Source: Bradyrhizobium sp. SZCCT0153
GTDB taxonomy: Bacteria > Pseudomonadota > Alphaproteobacteria > Rhizobiales > Xanthobacteraceae
Assembly (NCBI RefSeq): GCF_018129995.1
Contig: NZ_JAFCKS010000002.1
Location: forward strand, 496,001 to 560,000
Length of the DNA stretch: 64,000 bases
Direction: 5' to 3'
The translations under genes and the position numbers were made by a program. The notes under the pieces are model-generated. The model saw nothing but the letters and a program-made list of their open reading frames with translations, made no database searches and was not told the origin of the DNA. Positions 28,042-37,567 of this stretch are shown here, piece by piece (within the stretch, counting starts at the first letter, position 1; every line of letters starts with the position of its first letter).

Positions 28042-29439
28042 CTACTGCCCAGACGGCGTGCGCAGGCCGTGCCAGGCGTCGCGGACCTGCTGGTAGTGCA
28101 CTTCGGGCAGGTAGTCCGGCGTGTTCAGGCTCAAGGTCTTGACGTCGAGATGGCCGACGGCGCTGAGCAGCGTGTAGGAGGCGATGATGCGGTCGCGCAG
28201 CGCGCCGATCAGGCGGGCCTTTGCCTGGATCAAATCGGCCTGCGAGTTCAGCACGTCGACCGTCGTGCGCTGTCCGCCGGCGGCTTCGCGCTGCACGCCC
28301 TGGAGCGCGACGGTTGCCGCCTTGACCTCGGACTCCGAGGCCGAGACCGCGATCTTGGCGCCTTCATTGGCGACCCAGGCGCTGACCGCGGCCGTGCGCG
28401 CCTGGTTGCGCACCTGGTCGAGCACGAGCCGGCTCTGCGCCGTGATCTCCTTGGCCTGCCGGGTCTGCGCGGCAGCCTGTCCGCCATCGTAGATCGGCGC
28501 GGTGACGTTGGCGACGATCGAGGCCTGGTCTTCGGCGAAGGTGCCGAGCGTCGGGTCGTTGTTGCGGCTCTTGCTGGCGCTGCCCTGGATGCTGGCGCTC
28601 GGCAGCAGCGCGCCTTCGGCGACGCGGATGTTGGTGGAGGCGACGTCGACGTCGAAGCCCGCCGCCATCACCGCCGGATGCTGGCGGATCGCCATCGTCA
28701 GCGCGTCTTCACGGCTTTTCGGCAGATAGCGATCGACGACTTCGGCGGCCCGAAGCTGCGACGGCGCATTGCCGATCACCTGCGCGTACATCGCCTGGCT
28801 CACCGCCAGCGCGACTTCCGCGGCGTTGAGATCGGCAAGCCCGCGGTTGAGCCGCGCCTCGGCCTGCGCGCTGTCGGTCGGCGTGACGTCGCCGGCGTTG
28901 AGGCGGCGCTGAGTGACCGAGAGCGTTTCGCGCAGGAAGGCGACGTTGGAGCGCTGCGCCTCGACGAGCGACTGGTTGGCGAGCACGTTGGTGTAGGCGG
29001 TCACCGCATCGAGCAGCACGCCCTGGCCGACATTGCGCAGCGCCTCGCGGCCCGACTGCACCTGGAGTTCGGCGGCGCGCACGTTGTTGGCGGTGCGGAA
29101 CCCATTGAACAGGGTCTGCGTCACCGTGACGCCGATGATCCACGGCTTCAAATTGGCGGTCTGGATGGTGTTGTCGGGCAGCAGATTGCGCACCGATTGC
29201 AGGCCGGCGCTGAGGCTCGCCACGATCTGCGGCCGATAGCCGGCGAGCGCCTGCGGCACGTTCTCGTCGGTGGCACGCTGCCGCGCACGCTCGGCATTGA
29301 GCTGTGGATTGGTCTGGTAGGCCTTGGCCAGCGCCTCCGGCAGGGCCTCCGCCCATGCGGCGGAGGGCAAGGCGCAACAGAGCGCCAGCGTGGTCCATGT
29401 TGCCAGCACAGGAGCCACGCCCGATCGATGCCGCGTCAT
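28042..29439 (-). CDS. TolC family outer-membrane efflux protein
   Basis: From the ATG at 29439 (MTRHRSGVAP) the protein has 465 residues with a signal peptide ending in SAAWA. Two repeats of outer-membrane efflux domains follow: EALPEALAKAYQTNPQLNAERARQRATDE and later the AKEITAQSRLVLDQVRNQARTA half. Long helical stretches and GVTVTQTLFNGF and NVTAPIYDGGQAA strands match TolC. It forms the outer-membrane channel for type I secretion or RND pumps. It is on the opposite strand from, and about 2.4 kb away from, the RND genes at 21.3-25.7 kb; a partnership is possible but not shown. ATG at 29472 is an alternative start. Confidence 0.92.
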   Translation of the reverse strand: MTRHRSGVAPVLATWTTLALCCALPSAAWAEALPEALAKAYQTNPQLNAERARQRATDENVPQALAGYRPQIVASLSAGLQSVRNLLPDNTIQTANLKPWIIGVTVTQTLFNGFRTANNVRAAELQVQSGREALRNVGQGVLLDAVTAYTNVLANQSLVEAQRSNVAFLRETLSVTQRRLNAGDVTPTDSAQAEARLNRGLADLNAAEVALAVSQAMYAQVIGNAPSQLRAAEVVDRYLPKSREDALTMAIRQHPAVMAAGFDVDVASTNIRVAEGALLPSASIQGSASKSRNNDPTLGTFAEDQASIVANVTAPIYDGGQAAAQTRQAKEITAQSRLVLDQVRNQARTAAVSAWVANEGAKIAVSASESEVKAATVALQGVQREAAGGQRTTVDVLNSQADLIQAKARLIGALRDRIIASYTLLSAVGHLDVKTLSLNTPDYLPEVHYQQVRDAWHGLRTPSGQ

Positions 29440-29675
29440 CACGCGACCAGCTCTGGTGGCACGCCCAATCATATGATCCCGCAAAACCCCGGCTGTCCGC
29501 CCCCGCCGACGGTGGCCTCTTAACTGTTTATCCAGCGCGGGTCCCGCAGGCAAACTGCCGCGGGGAAAACCCCCATGTATTCCGTGCTTGTTGCAGGTGC
29601 GTCACACACCAATTTCCTCCCGGATGCGCTATAGGGATTCCGTCAGGTGCCCGTAATGTGGTCCGGATCCCACGG

Positions 29676-31538
29676 ATGATGCCGAAACTCTTCTCCGACC
29701 CCGATGCGCTCGCGGAGGAGATCGTTCGCGATGTCGGAACCGATCTGGTGGTCGGCCTGCCGCTCGGCCTCGGCAAGGCCTGTCATGTGGTCAACGCCCT
29801 CTATGCGCGGGCCTGCGCGGATCCTGACATCAAGCTGACACTGCTCTCGGCGCTGACCTTGGAAAAGCCGAGACCGAAGGGACTGATCGAGCACCGCTTC
29901 ATCGCGCCCGTGATCGACCGGCTCCTCGGCGGCTATCCCGATCTGGCCTATGCCGACGCGCTGCGCGAGGGGCGGCTGCCGCCCAACATCAAGGTCGCCG
30001 AATTTTTCTTTCTCGCAGGGCGCTGGCTGCACGTGCCGGCCGCGCAGCAGAACTACATCTCCGCCAATTACACGCACGCGGCGAGCTATTTGCTGGCGCG
30101 CGGACTCAACGTGGTGACGCAACTGGTGGCCAAGCGCGTCGTTGATGGCGTTCCGCGCTACAGCCTGTCCTGCAACACCGATACGACGCTGGATGTGCTG
30201 CGTGAGCGCCGCGCCGGGCGTGCGTCGTTCAAGCTGGTTGCGCAGGTGAACTCCGAACTGCCGTTCATGCCGGGTGCGGGTGATCTGGCGGCCGATGAAT
30301 TCAGTGCGGTGCTGGATAGCGCCGCGACGGACTTCCCGCTCTTTGCGCCGCCTTCGGAGCCGATCTCCAACACCAAATTCGCGATCGGGCTGAATGCGGC
30401 ATCACTGGTGCGCGACGGCGGCACGCTCCAAATCGGCATCGGGCAGATCGGCGACGCGCTGGCGCAGGGCCTGATCCTGCGCCATCGCGACAGCGGCGCG
30501 TTTCGTAGCGTCATGGCCCGGCTGTCACCCGCGCGACCGGCCGTCGCGCAGGAATCCGGCGCCTTCGCCGCGGGCCTCTACGGTGTCAGCGAAATGTTGA
30601 CCGAGGCCTTCATCGGCCTGATCGAGGCCGACATTCTCAAGCGCTCCGTCGATGGTGTGGTGCTGCACGGCGCTTTTTTCCTCGGTCCACAATCGTTCTA
30701 TCGCGCGCTGCGCGAGATGCCGCCGGACCGGATCGCTTGCATTCAGATGATGCCGGTGTCGTTCACCAACGAGCTCTACGGCGAAGAGGAGCGGAAGCGC
30801 CGCGCCCGCGTCGATGCGCGCTTCATCAACAACGCCATGATGGCGACGCTTCTCGGCGCGGCCGTCTCCGACGGCCTGGACGACGGGCAGGTGGTGAGCG
30901 GCGTCGGCGGGCAGTACAATTTCGTGGCGCAGGCCTTTGCGCTCGAGGGCGCGCGGTCGGTCCTGACGCTCGAGGCGACGCGACATGCCGGCCGCGGGCT
31001 CAAATCCAACATTCTCTGGCGCTACGGGCACGAGACCATTCCGCGCCATCTGCGCGACGTCTTCGTCACCGAATATGGCGTCGCCGATCTCAGAGGAAAG
31101 TCCGATGTCGATGTGATTGCCGGCATGCTGGCGATCGCGGATTCGCGCTTCCAGGACGAACTGATGCGGGTCGCGAAGGAAGCCGGCAAACTGCCGCGGG
31201 ACTACGAGATCCCGGCGGCTCATCGCGACAACCATCCCGAGCGGATCGCGGCTGCGCTCAAGCCCGCGCGCGACGCCGGCCTGCTGCCGCCATTTCCGTT
31301 CGGCTGCGATTTCACCGAGGTGGAACAGCGCCTCATTCCGGCACTGGAGATCCTGCAAGGCGCGCAACGTTCACCGCGGGCGCTCGCAGGCTTGCTCTGG
31401 CAGGGGCTGATCCGAAAAACGGATGCGGCCGACGAGGCATGTCTCGCACGCCTCGGTCTCGATCGCCCCAAAACCTGGCCGGAGCGCGGCTACCGCGCGC
31501 TGGTCAGCGCGGCCCTCGCGCAGAGCCGCAACGCCTAA
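29676..31538 (+). CDS. Acetyl-CoA hydrolase/transferase family protein
   Basis: This 620-residue protein has N-terminal VVGLPLGLGKACHVVNALYARA and central GGTLQIGIGQIGDALAQGLILR. The C-terminal acyl-CoA transferase block FVTEYGVADLRGKSD near 464-478 contains the catalytic Glu of family I CoA transferases. RSVLTLEATRHAGRGLKSNI matches the AcetylCoA_hyd_C region. It probably moves CoA between acyl groups or hydrolyses acetyl-CoA in the cytoplasm. It is longer than the roughly 500-residue canonical enzymes, as in other Bradyrhizobium copies. Its TAA stop is the first bases of a palindromic repeat. Confidence 0.87.
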   Translation: MMPKLFSDPDALAEEIVRDVGTDLVVGLPLGLGKACHVVNALYARACADPDIKLTLLSALTLEKPRPKGLIEHRFIAPVIDRLLGGYPDLAYADALREGRLPPNIKVAEFFFLAGRWLHVPAAQQNYISANYTHAASYLLARGLNVVTQLVAKRVVDGVPRYSLSCNTDTTLDVLRERRAGRASFKLVAQVNSELPFMPGAGDLAADEFSAVLDSAATDFPLFAPPSEPISNTKFAIGLNAASLVRDGGTLQIGIGQIGDALAQGLILRHRDSGAFRSVMARLSPARPAVAQESGAFAAGLYGVSEMLTEAFIGLIEADILKRSVDGVVLHGAFFLGPQSFYRALREMPPDRIACIQMMPVSFTNELYGEEERKRRARVDARFINNAMMATLLGAAVSDGLDDGQVVSGVGGQYNFVAQAFALEGARSVLTLEATRHAGRGLKSNILWRYGHETIPRHLRDVFVTEYGVADLRGKSDVDVIAGMLAIADSRFQDELMRVAKEAGKLPRDYEIPAAHRDNHPERIAAALKPARDAGLLPPFPFGCDFTEVEQRLIPALEILQGAQRSPRALAGLLWQGLIRKTDAADEACLARLGLDRPKTWPERGYRALVSAALAQSRNA

Positions 31539-31636
31539 AGCGCGATGAGATTGGGATAAATCGTCATCGCGCTTTAGGTTCTCGTTTGAGCATGATCTTT
31601 TCGGAAAACCGCTTCGCACTTTTCCGGATCATGCTC
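31536..31636. repeat. Composite palindromic repeat after the acetyl-CoA hydrolase gene
   Basis: There are two adjoining palindromes. TAAAGCGCGATGA (31536-31548) pairs with TCATCGCGCTTTA (31564-31576). GAGCATGATC (31588-31597) pairs with GATCATGCTC (31627-31636) around a core with TTTTCGGAAAACCGCTTCGCACTT. The first arm supplies the stop codon of the upstream gene. It separates convergent genes and can act as a bidirectional hairpin terminator. Confidence 0.88.
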
Positions 31637-31643
31637 TAGCCGC

Positions 31644-32423
31644 TTACCGGTTCTTGTTCACCGGCTTGCGCTTCTCGATGAACGCCGCCATGCCCTCTGA
31701 ACGATCTTCCAGCGCGAAGGTCGAGTGGAACAGGTTGCGCTCGACGCTCATGCCCTCGGCGAGCGTGGTCTCGAAGGCACGGTTGACCGCTTCCTTGGCC
31801 ATCGCAGCCGCGGGGCGCGACATCGCGGCGATCTTGTCGGCTGCCGCCATCACCTCGTCCATCAGCTTGTCAGCGGGCACGATGCGGCTGACGAGGCCTG
31901 AGCGCTCGGCTTCCGCCGCGTCCATCATGCGGCCGGTGAGGCAGAGGTCCATCGCCTTGGACTTGCCGATCGCGCGGGTCAGGCGCTGGGTGCCGCCGAT
32001 GCCGGGAATGGTGCCGAGCGTGATCTCGGGCTGCCCGAACTTGGCGGTGTCGGCGGCGATGATGAAATCGCACATCATGGCGAGCTCGCAGCCGCCGCCG
32101 AGCGCATAGCCGGCGACCGCGGCGATCGTCGGCTTGCGGCAGCGCGCGAGGCGGTCGCCGCCGATCGCGGCAAAGTCCTCGGTGAACATGTCGATGAAGC
32201 CCTTCGGCTGCATCTCCTTGATGTCGGCGCCGGCGGCGAAAGCCTTCTCGCTGCCGGTCACGACAATGCAACCGATGGCGTCATCGGCTTCGAGATCGTC
32301 GACCGCCGCGGCAATCTCGCGGAAGACGCCGAAGGAGAGCGCATTGAGCAGCTTCGGCCGGTTCAGCTTGATGATGCCGACCGCCTCTTTGCTTTCGACG
32401 ATGATGTGTTCGAACGTGCTCAT
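31644..32423 (-). CDS. Enoyl-CoA hydratase (crotonase family)
   Basis: The 259-residue crotonase has [11 protein letters not shown] (oxyanion hole and CoA-binding region), [14 protein letters not shown] with the first catalytic Glu, and [20 protein letters not shown] with the second Glu. The C-terminal YK/RKP end is present as [12 protein letters not shown]. Both glutamates are kept, so it is likely a true hydratase acting on trans-2-enoyl-CoA in fatty-acid or branched-chain breakdown. Length is standard. Often annotated FadB1x/PaaF-like. A longer gene for beta-oxidation is not adjacent. Confidence 0.92.
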   Translation of the reverse strand: MSTFEHIIVESKEAVGIIKLNRPKLLNALSFGVFREIAAAVDDLEADDAIGCIVVTGSEKAFAAGADIKEMQPKGFIDMFTEDFAAIGGDRLARCRKPTIAAVAGYALGGGCELAMMCDFIIAADTAKFGQPEITLGTIPGIGGTQRLTRAIGKSKAMDLCLTGRMMDAAEAERSGLVSRIVPADKLMDEVMAAADKIAAMSRPAAAMAKEAVNRAFETTLAEGMSVERNLFHSTFALEDRSEGMAAFIEKRKPVNKNR

Positions 32424-32545
32424 GCTCCACCCGCGCTTCTGATTGGGCCGGCAATGTGCCCTCTGGCGCGGTGGGCTTCAAGAGGGCCGGAACGCCCGCG
32501 AGGTGCGCGTTCCGGAGCTCCCGCAGGTCAGGATCAGGTCGCAGA

Positions 32546-33211
32546 TCAGGCCATGAACATGCGCGCGGCGGAGGCCAGCGTCAGCAGCGTGCCGACGCCG
32601 ATGAAGATCTTGCCGATCAGGGAGCTCTGGTCCCAGGCCGAGTTCTGCTGGCTGCTCGCCATCACCGGAGCCGGCCGCGGTTGCGCGTCGGTTGCGGCAA
32701 TCACCGCCTTCTGGGCCGGGGGAGTGTCCTGTTGCACGGCGCGGTCGATGTCGTTGAGCTGATCGGGTGCGACGACCTGACTCTCGGCATTCGGCTCGGC
32801 GGTATTATCGGCCGCTGCCTGGACGTTGTCGTTGGCGCGGCCCGTCATCGCGGAGGCGGCAGCTGCAGTCGGCGTATCCGTAGCGGCGAGCTGCGCATTG
32901 GCGTTGGCGATTTCCGGCGGCATCTGGCCTGAGGGCGGCACGTCGCGATCGTCGGGCTTCGCCTCGTCGGCCTTTGCCGCGGCCTCCTTCTTGTCGGCCT
33001 TGTCATCGGATTTCTGCGCCGTCTTGGTGCTGTCGCGGTGGCGCGACGTGTGGCGCCCCTGCTTGCCCGGCCTGACCGCGTCGGCCTGTTTGCCCGCGCT
33101 GTCCGCTTTGTTGCTTGCGGCTGAACCCGGTGCCGCCTGTACGACGCCCCCGAACAGCAAGAAAAGCCCGGCAAGAAGGGTCAATGCCGCGCGCCCGCTG
33201 GCTTTCATCAT
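32546..33211 (-). CDS. Exported low-complexity protein with C-terminal membrane anchor
   Basis: This 221-residue protein starts MMKASGRAALTLLAGLFLLFGGVVQAA, a clear signal peptide. The middle (25-190) is rich in Ala, Lys, Asp and Gln (KADSAGKQADAVRPGKQGR, KSDDKADKKEAAAKADEAKPDD) and likely disordered. Near the C-terminus SLIGKIFIGVGTLLTLASAARMFMA (about 197-221) is hydrophobic and could anchor it. I do not recognise a family. The longer frame to 33325 is probably not used. The 120-base gap to the crotonase gene contains only a weak GGAACGC/GCGTTCC hairpin at 32487-32514. Confidence 0.7.
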   Translation of the reverse strand: MMKASGRAALTLLAGLFLLFGGVVQAAPGSAASNKADSAGKQADAVRPGKQGRHTSRHRDSTKTAQKSDDKADKKEAAAKADEAKPDDRDVPPSGQMPPEIANANAQLAATDTPTAAAASAMTGRANDNVQAAADNTAEPNAESQVVAPDQLNDIDRAVQQDTPPAQKAVIAATDAQPRPAPVMASSQQNSAWDQSSLIGKIFIGVGTLLTLASAARMFMA

Positions 33212-33486
33212 GTTGACGATCTCCCCAATTCCGCCCGTCCCGGCAGCGAACAGAGACCCTGAGGCGTGACGACAGCGGGGCAAAAAATGGGAATCTTCTG
33301 GCTGGACCGGGCAAAAACGCGGCAAGCGGCTCCCTTTCCGGCCGGCCGCCGGGTGCGGACGGAACCGATCGGTGTTATGAGCCGTCCGAGATCCTGACGG
33401 CCGTCTCGGTCCTGAGGCACAGCAGAGATCACGACTTCGTGATCGAGCGGTGCCTGCGTAACAAATTGAAAGAGCGGCCGAATTGC

Positions 33487-34047
33487 ATGGTGAGGGCGCG
33501 CGTGCGCGGACGTGAGGACGAATGGACCGGCCTGATGCGGTCGGCCATGGCTGGCGATGACGCGGCCTATCATCGCCTGTTGAGGGCGGTCACGCCGGTG
33601 CTGCGCGCAGCCGCAAGACGCGGCCTGGCGCGGGCAGGCCAGCCGCCCGACCAGGCTGAGGATATCGTGCAGGAGATTCTGTTGGCGGTGCATCTGAAGC
33701 GGCACACCTGGGACAGCGAAGCCCCGTTCGCGCCCTGGCTGTTTGCGATCGGCCGCAACAAGCTGATCGACGCGCTGCGGCGCCGGGGCAGGCGGATCTT
33801 CGTCAACATCGACGATTTCGCCGAGACCCTGCCGGGCGAGGCGCCGGAGCAGACCGCTTCAGCCGGCGAGGTCGCGGCGCAGCTGAGCGCGCTGCCGCAG
33901 CGCCAGCGTGACGTGTTGCAGTCGATCGCGGTCGAGGCCGCCTCGATCAAGGATACGGCGGCGAAATATTCGATGAGCGAAGGTGCGGTGCGGGTCGCGC
34001 TGCATCGCGGACTTGCGGCGCTGACAGCCAAACTGCGAGACCAATAG
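33487..34047 (+). CDS. ecfF: ECF sigma factor, EcfF/SigF-like
   Basis: This ECF sigma factor of 186 residues (if started at the ATG at 33487) has region 2 (DQAEDIVQEILLAVHLKRHTWD, APFAPWLFAIGRNKLIDALRRR) and region 4 (LPQRQRDVLQSIAVEAASIKDTAAKYSMSEGAVRVALHRGL). A longer GTG start at 33439 is possible. It is three bases from the DUF1109-type anti-sigma gene, the arrangement of Caulobacter SigF-NrsF and B. japonicum EcfF-OsrA, which as I recall respond to peroxide and singlet oxygen. The target promoter was not identified here. Confidence 0.82.
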   Translation: MVRARVRGREDEWTGLMRSAMAGDDAAYHRLLRAVTPVLRAAARRGLARAGQPPDQAEDIVQEILLAVHLKRHTWDSEAPFAPWLFAIGRNKLIDALRRRGRRIFVNIDDFAETLPGEAPEQTASAGEVAAQLSALPQRQRDVLQSIAVEAASIKDTAAKYSMSEGAVRVALHRGLAALTAKLRDQ

Positions 34048-34049
34048 TC

Positions 34050-34688
34050 ATGGATACCGATCAACTCATTCGCTCGCTCTCGGCCGACAACGCCCATCGC
34101 GCACCGCGCGTCGGCGCGGTGCTGACCATGGCCCTGCTGGTCGCCGCGCCCCTGTCGATCCTGATCTTCGCGACGTTCCTCGGCGTTCGGCCGGACGTGA
34201 TGAGCGCGATGCACAATCCGTTCTTCGACATGAAGTTCGCCGTGACGCTGTCGCTCGCCATCCCAGCGATCATCGTCAGCCTGCATATGTCGCGGCCCGA
34301 AGCGCTGCTGCGCGGCTGGGGCTGGCTGCTGCTGCTGCCGGTCGGGCTGCTCGCGGTTGCGATCGGCAGTGAGGCGATGATGGCGCCGGCCATGCCGATG
34401 ACGATGCGCTTGATGGGCAAGAACTCCAGGGTGTGCCTGTCAGCGATCCCAGCGATGTCGCTGCCGCTGCTTGCGGGGGCGCTGTTCGGCCTGCGCCACG
34501 GCGCGCCATCGCGTCCCGCGCTTGCCGGCGCGCTCGCCGGTCTGGTGTCGGCCGGTCTGGCCGCGACGCTGTACGCCTCTCACTGCACCGACGATTCGCC
34601 GCTGTTCGTCGCGACCTGGTACACGATCGCGACCGCATTGGTGACGGCAGTGGGAGCGCTCGTGGGCTCGAAAGTCCTGCGGTACTGA
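34050..34688 (+). CDS. osrA: NrsF/OsrA-type membrane anti-sigma factor (DUF1109)
   Basis: The 212-residue protein has six hydrophobic segments (about 23-44, 63-79, 90-108, 129-147, 157-175, 186-208) and a short cytoplasmic N-terminus (MDTDQLIRSLSADN). Cys129 (NSRVCLSAIP) and Cys179 (YASHCTDD) are the only cysteines and coincide with those reported, from memory, as needed for oxidant sensing in OsrA. NPFFDMKFAVTLSL and GWGWLLLLP match DUF1109. It holds EcfF inactive at the membrane until oxidants modify the cysteines. Separated by two bases from the sigma gene. Confidence 0.88.
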   Translation: MDTDQLIRSLSADNAHRAPRVGAVLTMALLVAAPLSILIFATFLGVRPDVMSAMHNPFFDMKFAVTLSLAIPAIIVSLHMSRPEALLRGWGWLLLLPVGLLAVAIGSEAMMAPAMPMTMRLMGKNSRVCLSAIPAMSLPLLAGALFGLRHGAPSRPALAGALAGLVSAGLAATLYASHCTDDSPLFVATWYTIATALVTAVGALVGSKVLRY

Positions 34689-34806
34689 AGGCGTTCCGCG
34701 CAAATAGTCGTCGCGTCGCATCGCCGCGACTCCCGGGTTTCGCTTAGCCCCATCGCGCTCCGGCCGTTGCCGCCTGACGTCTGCGTCCGCGGCAGCCCTC
34801 AGGTCT

Positions 34807-35910
34807 TCAGGCCGCCGGCGTTGCGCCCTGCTGCATGCGGTGGAAGCGCAGCACCTGCTGTGCGGTCGATGAGCGCAGCGCCTCGTAGGTATCGCGCATC
34901 GTCAGCATGTCGGTCTGCGAGCCGCCTGAAAGCTTCTCGCGCATGGCAATGATTGCGCGCACGCTCGGCCACGACATGCCCGCGACCTTGGCGAGGATCA
35001 TCACGCCCTCGGTGCGGCTCTCGATCATCATGTTCTCGGCGGTATCGACCGTGACACCCGCGAGCGCCGCGAGCCCCGCATTGGCCTCGTCGAACTTGCC
35101 CTGCTCTGCGAAGGCGGCGACCTGGAGCTCGTTGAGGCGGCCGTCGTCGTGGAGCGATTTCACCAGCGCGCGCGCCATCTCGGTCTGCCTGGTCATGGCC
35201 GCGGTGCGGACCCGCTGGGCCGCTTCCTGGACCACGCTCGACACCTCGTCCGCGAGCTCCGGATGCGCGGCCTCGAGCTTCCTGCGCACGCTCAAGGACG
35301 CCTTCGCGACCAGCTTGAGGTAGTGGTGTCGCGGCAGGTCGCGTCGCAGGCCGATGCAGGTGGCGAGGTCGTCGTCGCGCTCGGCCCGCGTGACGAGGTC
35401 GGTGAAACTTCCCTCGGACAGCTGCGCGCCGGGATTGCTGACGGTCGATTGCACGACGTCCTCGTTGCCGCGCGTCACCAGCACGTCGGTGAGTGCTTCC
35501 GACAGCACCCGCCGCAGCGAGATCGCCTTGAGATGGGCCTGGCCCCTGGTGCGCGCGATCTCGATCAGGGTCGCCTCGTCAAGCCGCTCCGATTTCGACA
35601 GCACGGGGCCGGAGACCTCGATCACCTCGTCGAGCGCGAGCGTGCGGATGATCTTCGGCGGCGCAGCCGCGATCGGTGCGAGACGGTCGGCAAGCAGCGC
35701 CCTGGCCGAAACCTCGATCTGCTCGATCAGGCATTGGAACACGTCGTCGAACACGCTGACGTGGTCTTCGGAATAGTCCACCGCGTTGCCCACGAAGAGA
35801 TCGGTGACCCGGCGCAGCGCCTCGACCCGGCGCGCGACGGTGCCGTGGGAGAGCGTGGCCTGCAATTCCTCGAGCAGATTCTCGGCTGTCTTTACGGATT
35901 TGGTTTTCAT
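34807..35910 (-). CDS. DUF2336 domain protein
   Basis: The 367-residue soluble protein is mostly helical, with the DUF2336 pattern: LLEELQATLSHGTVARRVEALRRVTDLF at the start, then VDYSEDHVSVFDDVFQCLIEQIEV and repeated helical ARM/HEAT-like segments. The function is not established; these proteins occur next to regulators and cell-envelope genes in Alphaproteobacteria. It lies on the same strand as, and 63 bases from, a diguanylate cyclase gene and may be cotranscribed with it. No catalytic motif is seen. Confidence 0.8.
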   Translation of the reverse strand: MKTKSVKTAENLLEELQATLSHGTVARRVEALRRVTDLFVGNAVDYSEDHVSVFDDVFQCLIEQIEVSARALLADRLAPIAAAPPKIIRTLALDEVIEVSGPVLSKSERLDEATLIEIARTRGQAHLKAISLRRVLSEALTDVLVTRGNEDVVQSTVSNPGAQLSEGSFTDLVTRAERDDDLATCIGLRRDLPRHHYLKLVAKASLSVRRKLEAAHPELADEVSSVVQEAAQRVRTAAMTRQTEMARALVKSLHDDGRLNELQVAAFAEQGKFDEANAGLAALAGVTVDTAENMMIESRTEGVMILAKVAGMSWPSVRAIIAMREKLSGGSQTDMLTMRDTYEALRSSTAQQVLRFHRMQQGATPAA

Positions 35911-35973
35911 TGCCCTGTCCTGGAGCGTTCGGCCCGACGGCGGCTTATGCCGTGCCGGGAGAAAATGGATTGA

Positions 35974-37131
35974 TCAACTCGTTGCAATGCGGTTGCGCCC
36001 TTGTGCCTTGGCGGAATAGAGCGCGCTGTCGGCGCGCGCGAGAAACGTGTCGGCAGTATCAGCGTCGCGCAGCGTCACGACGCCTGCGGAAATGGTCACG
36101 CGCATGCCCGGGGAGAATGCGCTCCAGTCGAGATCGGCAACGATGCCACGCAGCCGATCGAGCATGCGCGACGCCGCCTCGCCGTCCGTGCCCGGCAGCA
36201 GCAGCAGGAATTCCTCTCCGCCGTAGCGGCCGAAGCTGTCGGCCGGGCGAATGTTGGCGAAAAAGGTGATCGCGAAGGTGCGCAGCACCTCGTCGCCGAC
36301 GGGATGGCCGTGGGCGTCGTTGATGCGCTTGAACCAGTCGAGATCGATCAGTGCGATCGCGCAAGGCGTCGATGCCCGCCTTGATTTTTCGATCTCGGCG
36401 TCGAGAAGCCGCATGATGCAGCGGCGGTTGTAGGAGCCGGTGAGCTCGTCGAGCTCCGCCAATTCCTCGATGCGCTGATAGGCGGCCTTCAGTTCGATGC
36501 TGCGCTGGTACAGGATCTTGCGCAGCGTGGCGCCGAACAGGCCGAGGAAGGCGCACTGGCCGATCACCAGCACGAAGCACAGCATCGAGGCGGTTCGCTG
36601 CAGACGCGTTGCAACGGGCATGCCGATCGGCAGGTCGGAGGCGAGGAAGACGGTGGCGAGGCCGGCGGTCGCGATCGCCCAGGTCAGCATCGCCTGCGCC
36701 GAGGTCATGCGCAGCGTACCGAAGGCGAAGATCAGGAACAGCACGCTGATGAAGGCGACGCCGACGGTCGGCACCGACAGCAGAAACACGAATTGCAGCG
36801 CCATATGCGCCGAAATCTGGAACACGGTCAGATAGTGGTCGGTGAATCTGTCGCCGACGCCGGCTTCCGACAGCACGGCGAAGGTGCCGATGATCAGTAG
36901 CCCGCCGAACCAGAACAGCGAAGCAACGTCGATCGAGATCGCACCGTCAAAAGCGTAGACCAGCAGGACGGAGGCGCCGAGCGAATAGCTCGCCACCTGG
37001 CCGATATACATCTGGCGGCGCTGCCGGATCCGGCGCGCCAGCACTTCGGGCGCCGCCGCCTCGGGCGTGAGGACGAGATCCGCGACCTCAGCGGCATTCC
37101 TCTCCGGAAAGGACGTCGCGGCCGTGTTCAT
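35974..37131 (-). CDS. Membrane-bound diguanylate cyclase (GGDEF)
   Basis: The 385-residue protein has about six hydrophobic segments between 47 and 203, then a linker helix and a C-terminal GGDEF domain. The active-site motif is GGEEF at 304-308, and an RxxD inhibitory site is present at Arg295-Asp298, five residues upstream. ALIDLDWFKRINDAHGH is the usual metal/GTP region. It makes c-di-GMP from two GTP at the inner membrane and is likely product-inhibited. The input domain is not a recognised MASE family to my eye. It is upstream of the DUF2336 gene in the same direction. Confidence 0.93.
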   Translation of the reverse strand: MNTAATSFPERNAAEVADLVLTPEAAAPEVLARRIRQRRQMYIGQVASYSLGASVLLVYAFDGAISIDVASLFWFGGLLIIGTFAVLSEAGVGDRFTDHYLTVFQISAHMALQFVFLLSVPTVGVAFISVLFLIFAFGTLRMTSAQAMLTWAIATAGLATVFLASDLPIGMPVATRLQRTASMLCFVLVIGQCAFLGLFGATLRKILYQRSIELKAAYQRIEELAELDELTGSYNRRCIMRLLDAEIEKSRRASTPCAIALIDLDWFKRINDAHGHPVGDEVLRTFAITFFANIRPADSFGRYGGEEFLLLLPGTDGEAASRMLDRLRGIVADLDWSAFSPGMRVTISAGVVTLRDADTADTFLARADSALYSAKAQGRNRIATS

Positions 37132-37567
37132 GGTCCCGCCAATGGTCGATCTCAGCCCAAAAATCTACGTGGCAAGCCTTTAGGTTTGGTATCCTTCGAA
37201 ACCGAATCCGCACTGTGCAGCGCGGGACGGGGACGCCTGTGCCGGCAAAGGAATTTGCCGGCGATTAGGCATTGTGTGCGGTGCAGTCGAGCCAAAGCGG
37301 GGCTTGGCGAGACATACATCGTGCAGGGCTGCTATGGTTCCATGCTCGTCGGGCCGTCTGCGCTGGACGGCATTGCGCAGGAAAGTGCTCCATTACTATG
37401 TTACCGTTCTTGAGCGAGGCGACCGGCCGCCGGGGGTGGCAAAAGGAAAAATCCCGTATGTGGGGTAGATCACACAGGCCCCCGTATGACTGCGGTAGAT
37501 TGAAGAATTTACCTTCTCCCGTCGAACCGTCTGCCGCATCGACCCGACCAACCTTGCGAGACGGCCT
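37132..37567. other. Intergenic region upstream of an ECF sigma gene
   Basis: This 436-base region lies between the divergent diguanylate cyclase and ECF sigma genes. It contains no convincing coding frame. Candidate frames here have no ribosome-binding site or family similarity. It should hold the sigma operon promoter (possibly self-regulated), but I could not pin down a -35/-10 pair with confidence. Confidence 0.6.

Noticed and set aside
32487..32514. GGAACGC/GCGTTCC hairpin between the exported protein and crotonase genes
   Set aside because: No T run follows in either direction, and it has mismatches; too weak to call a terminator.
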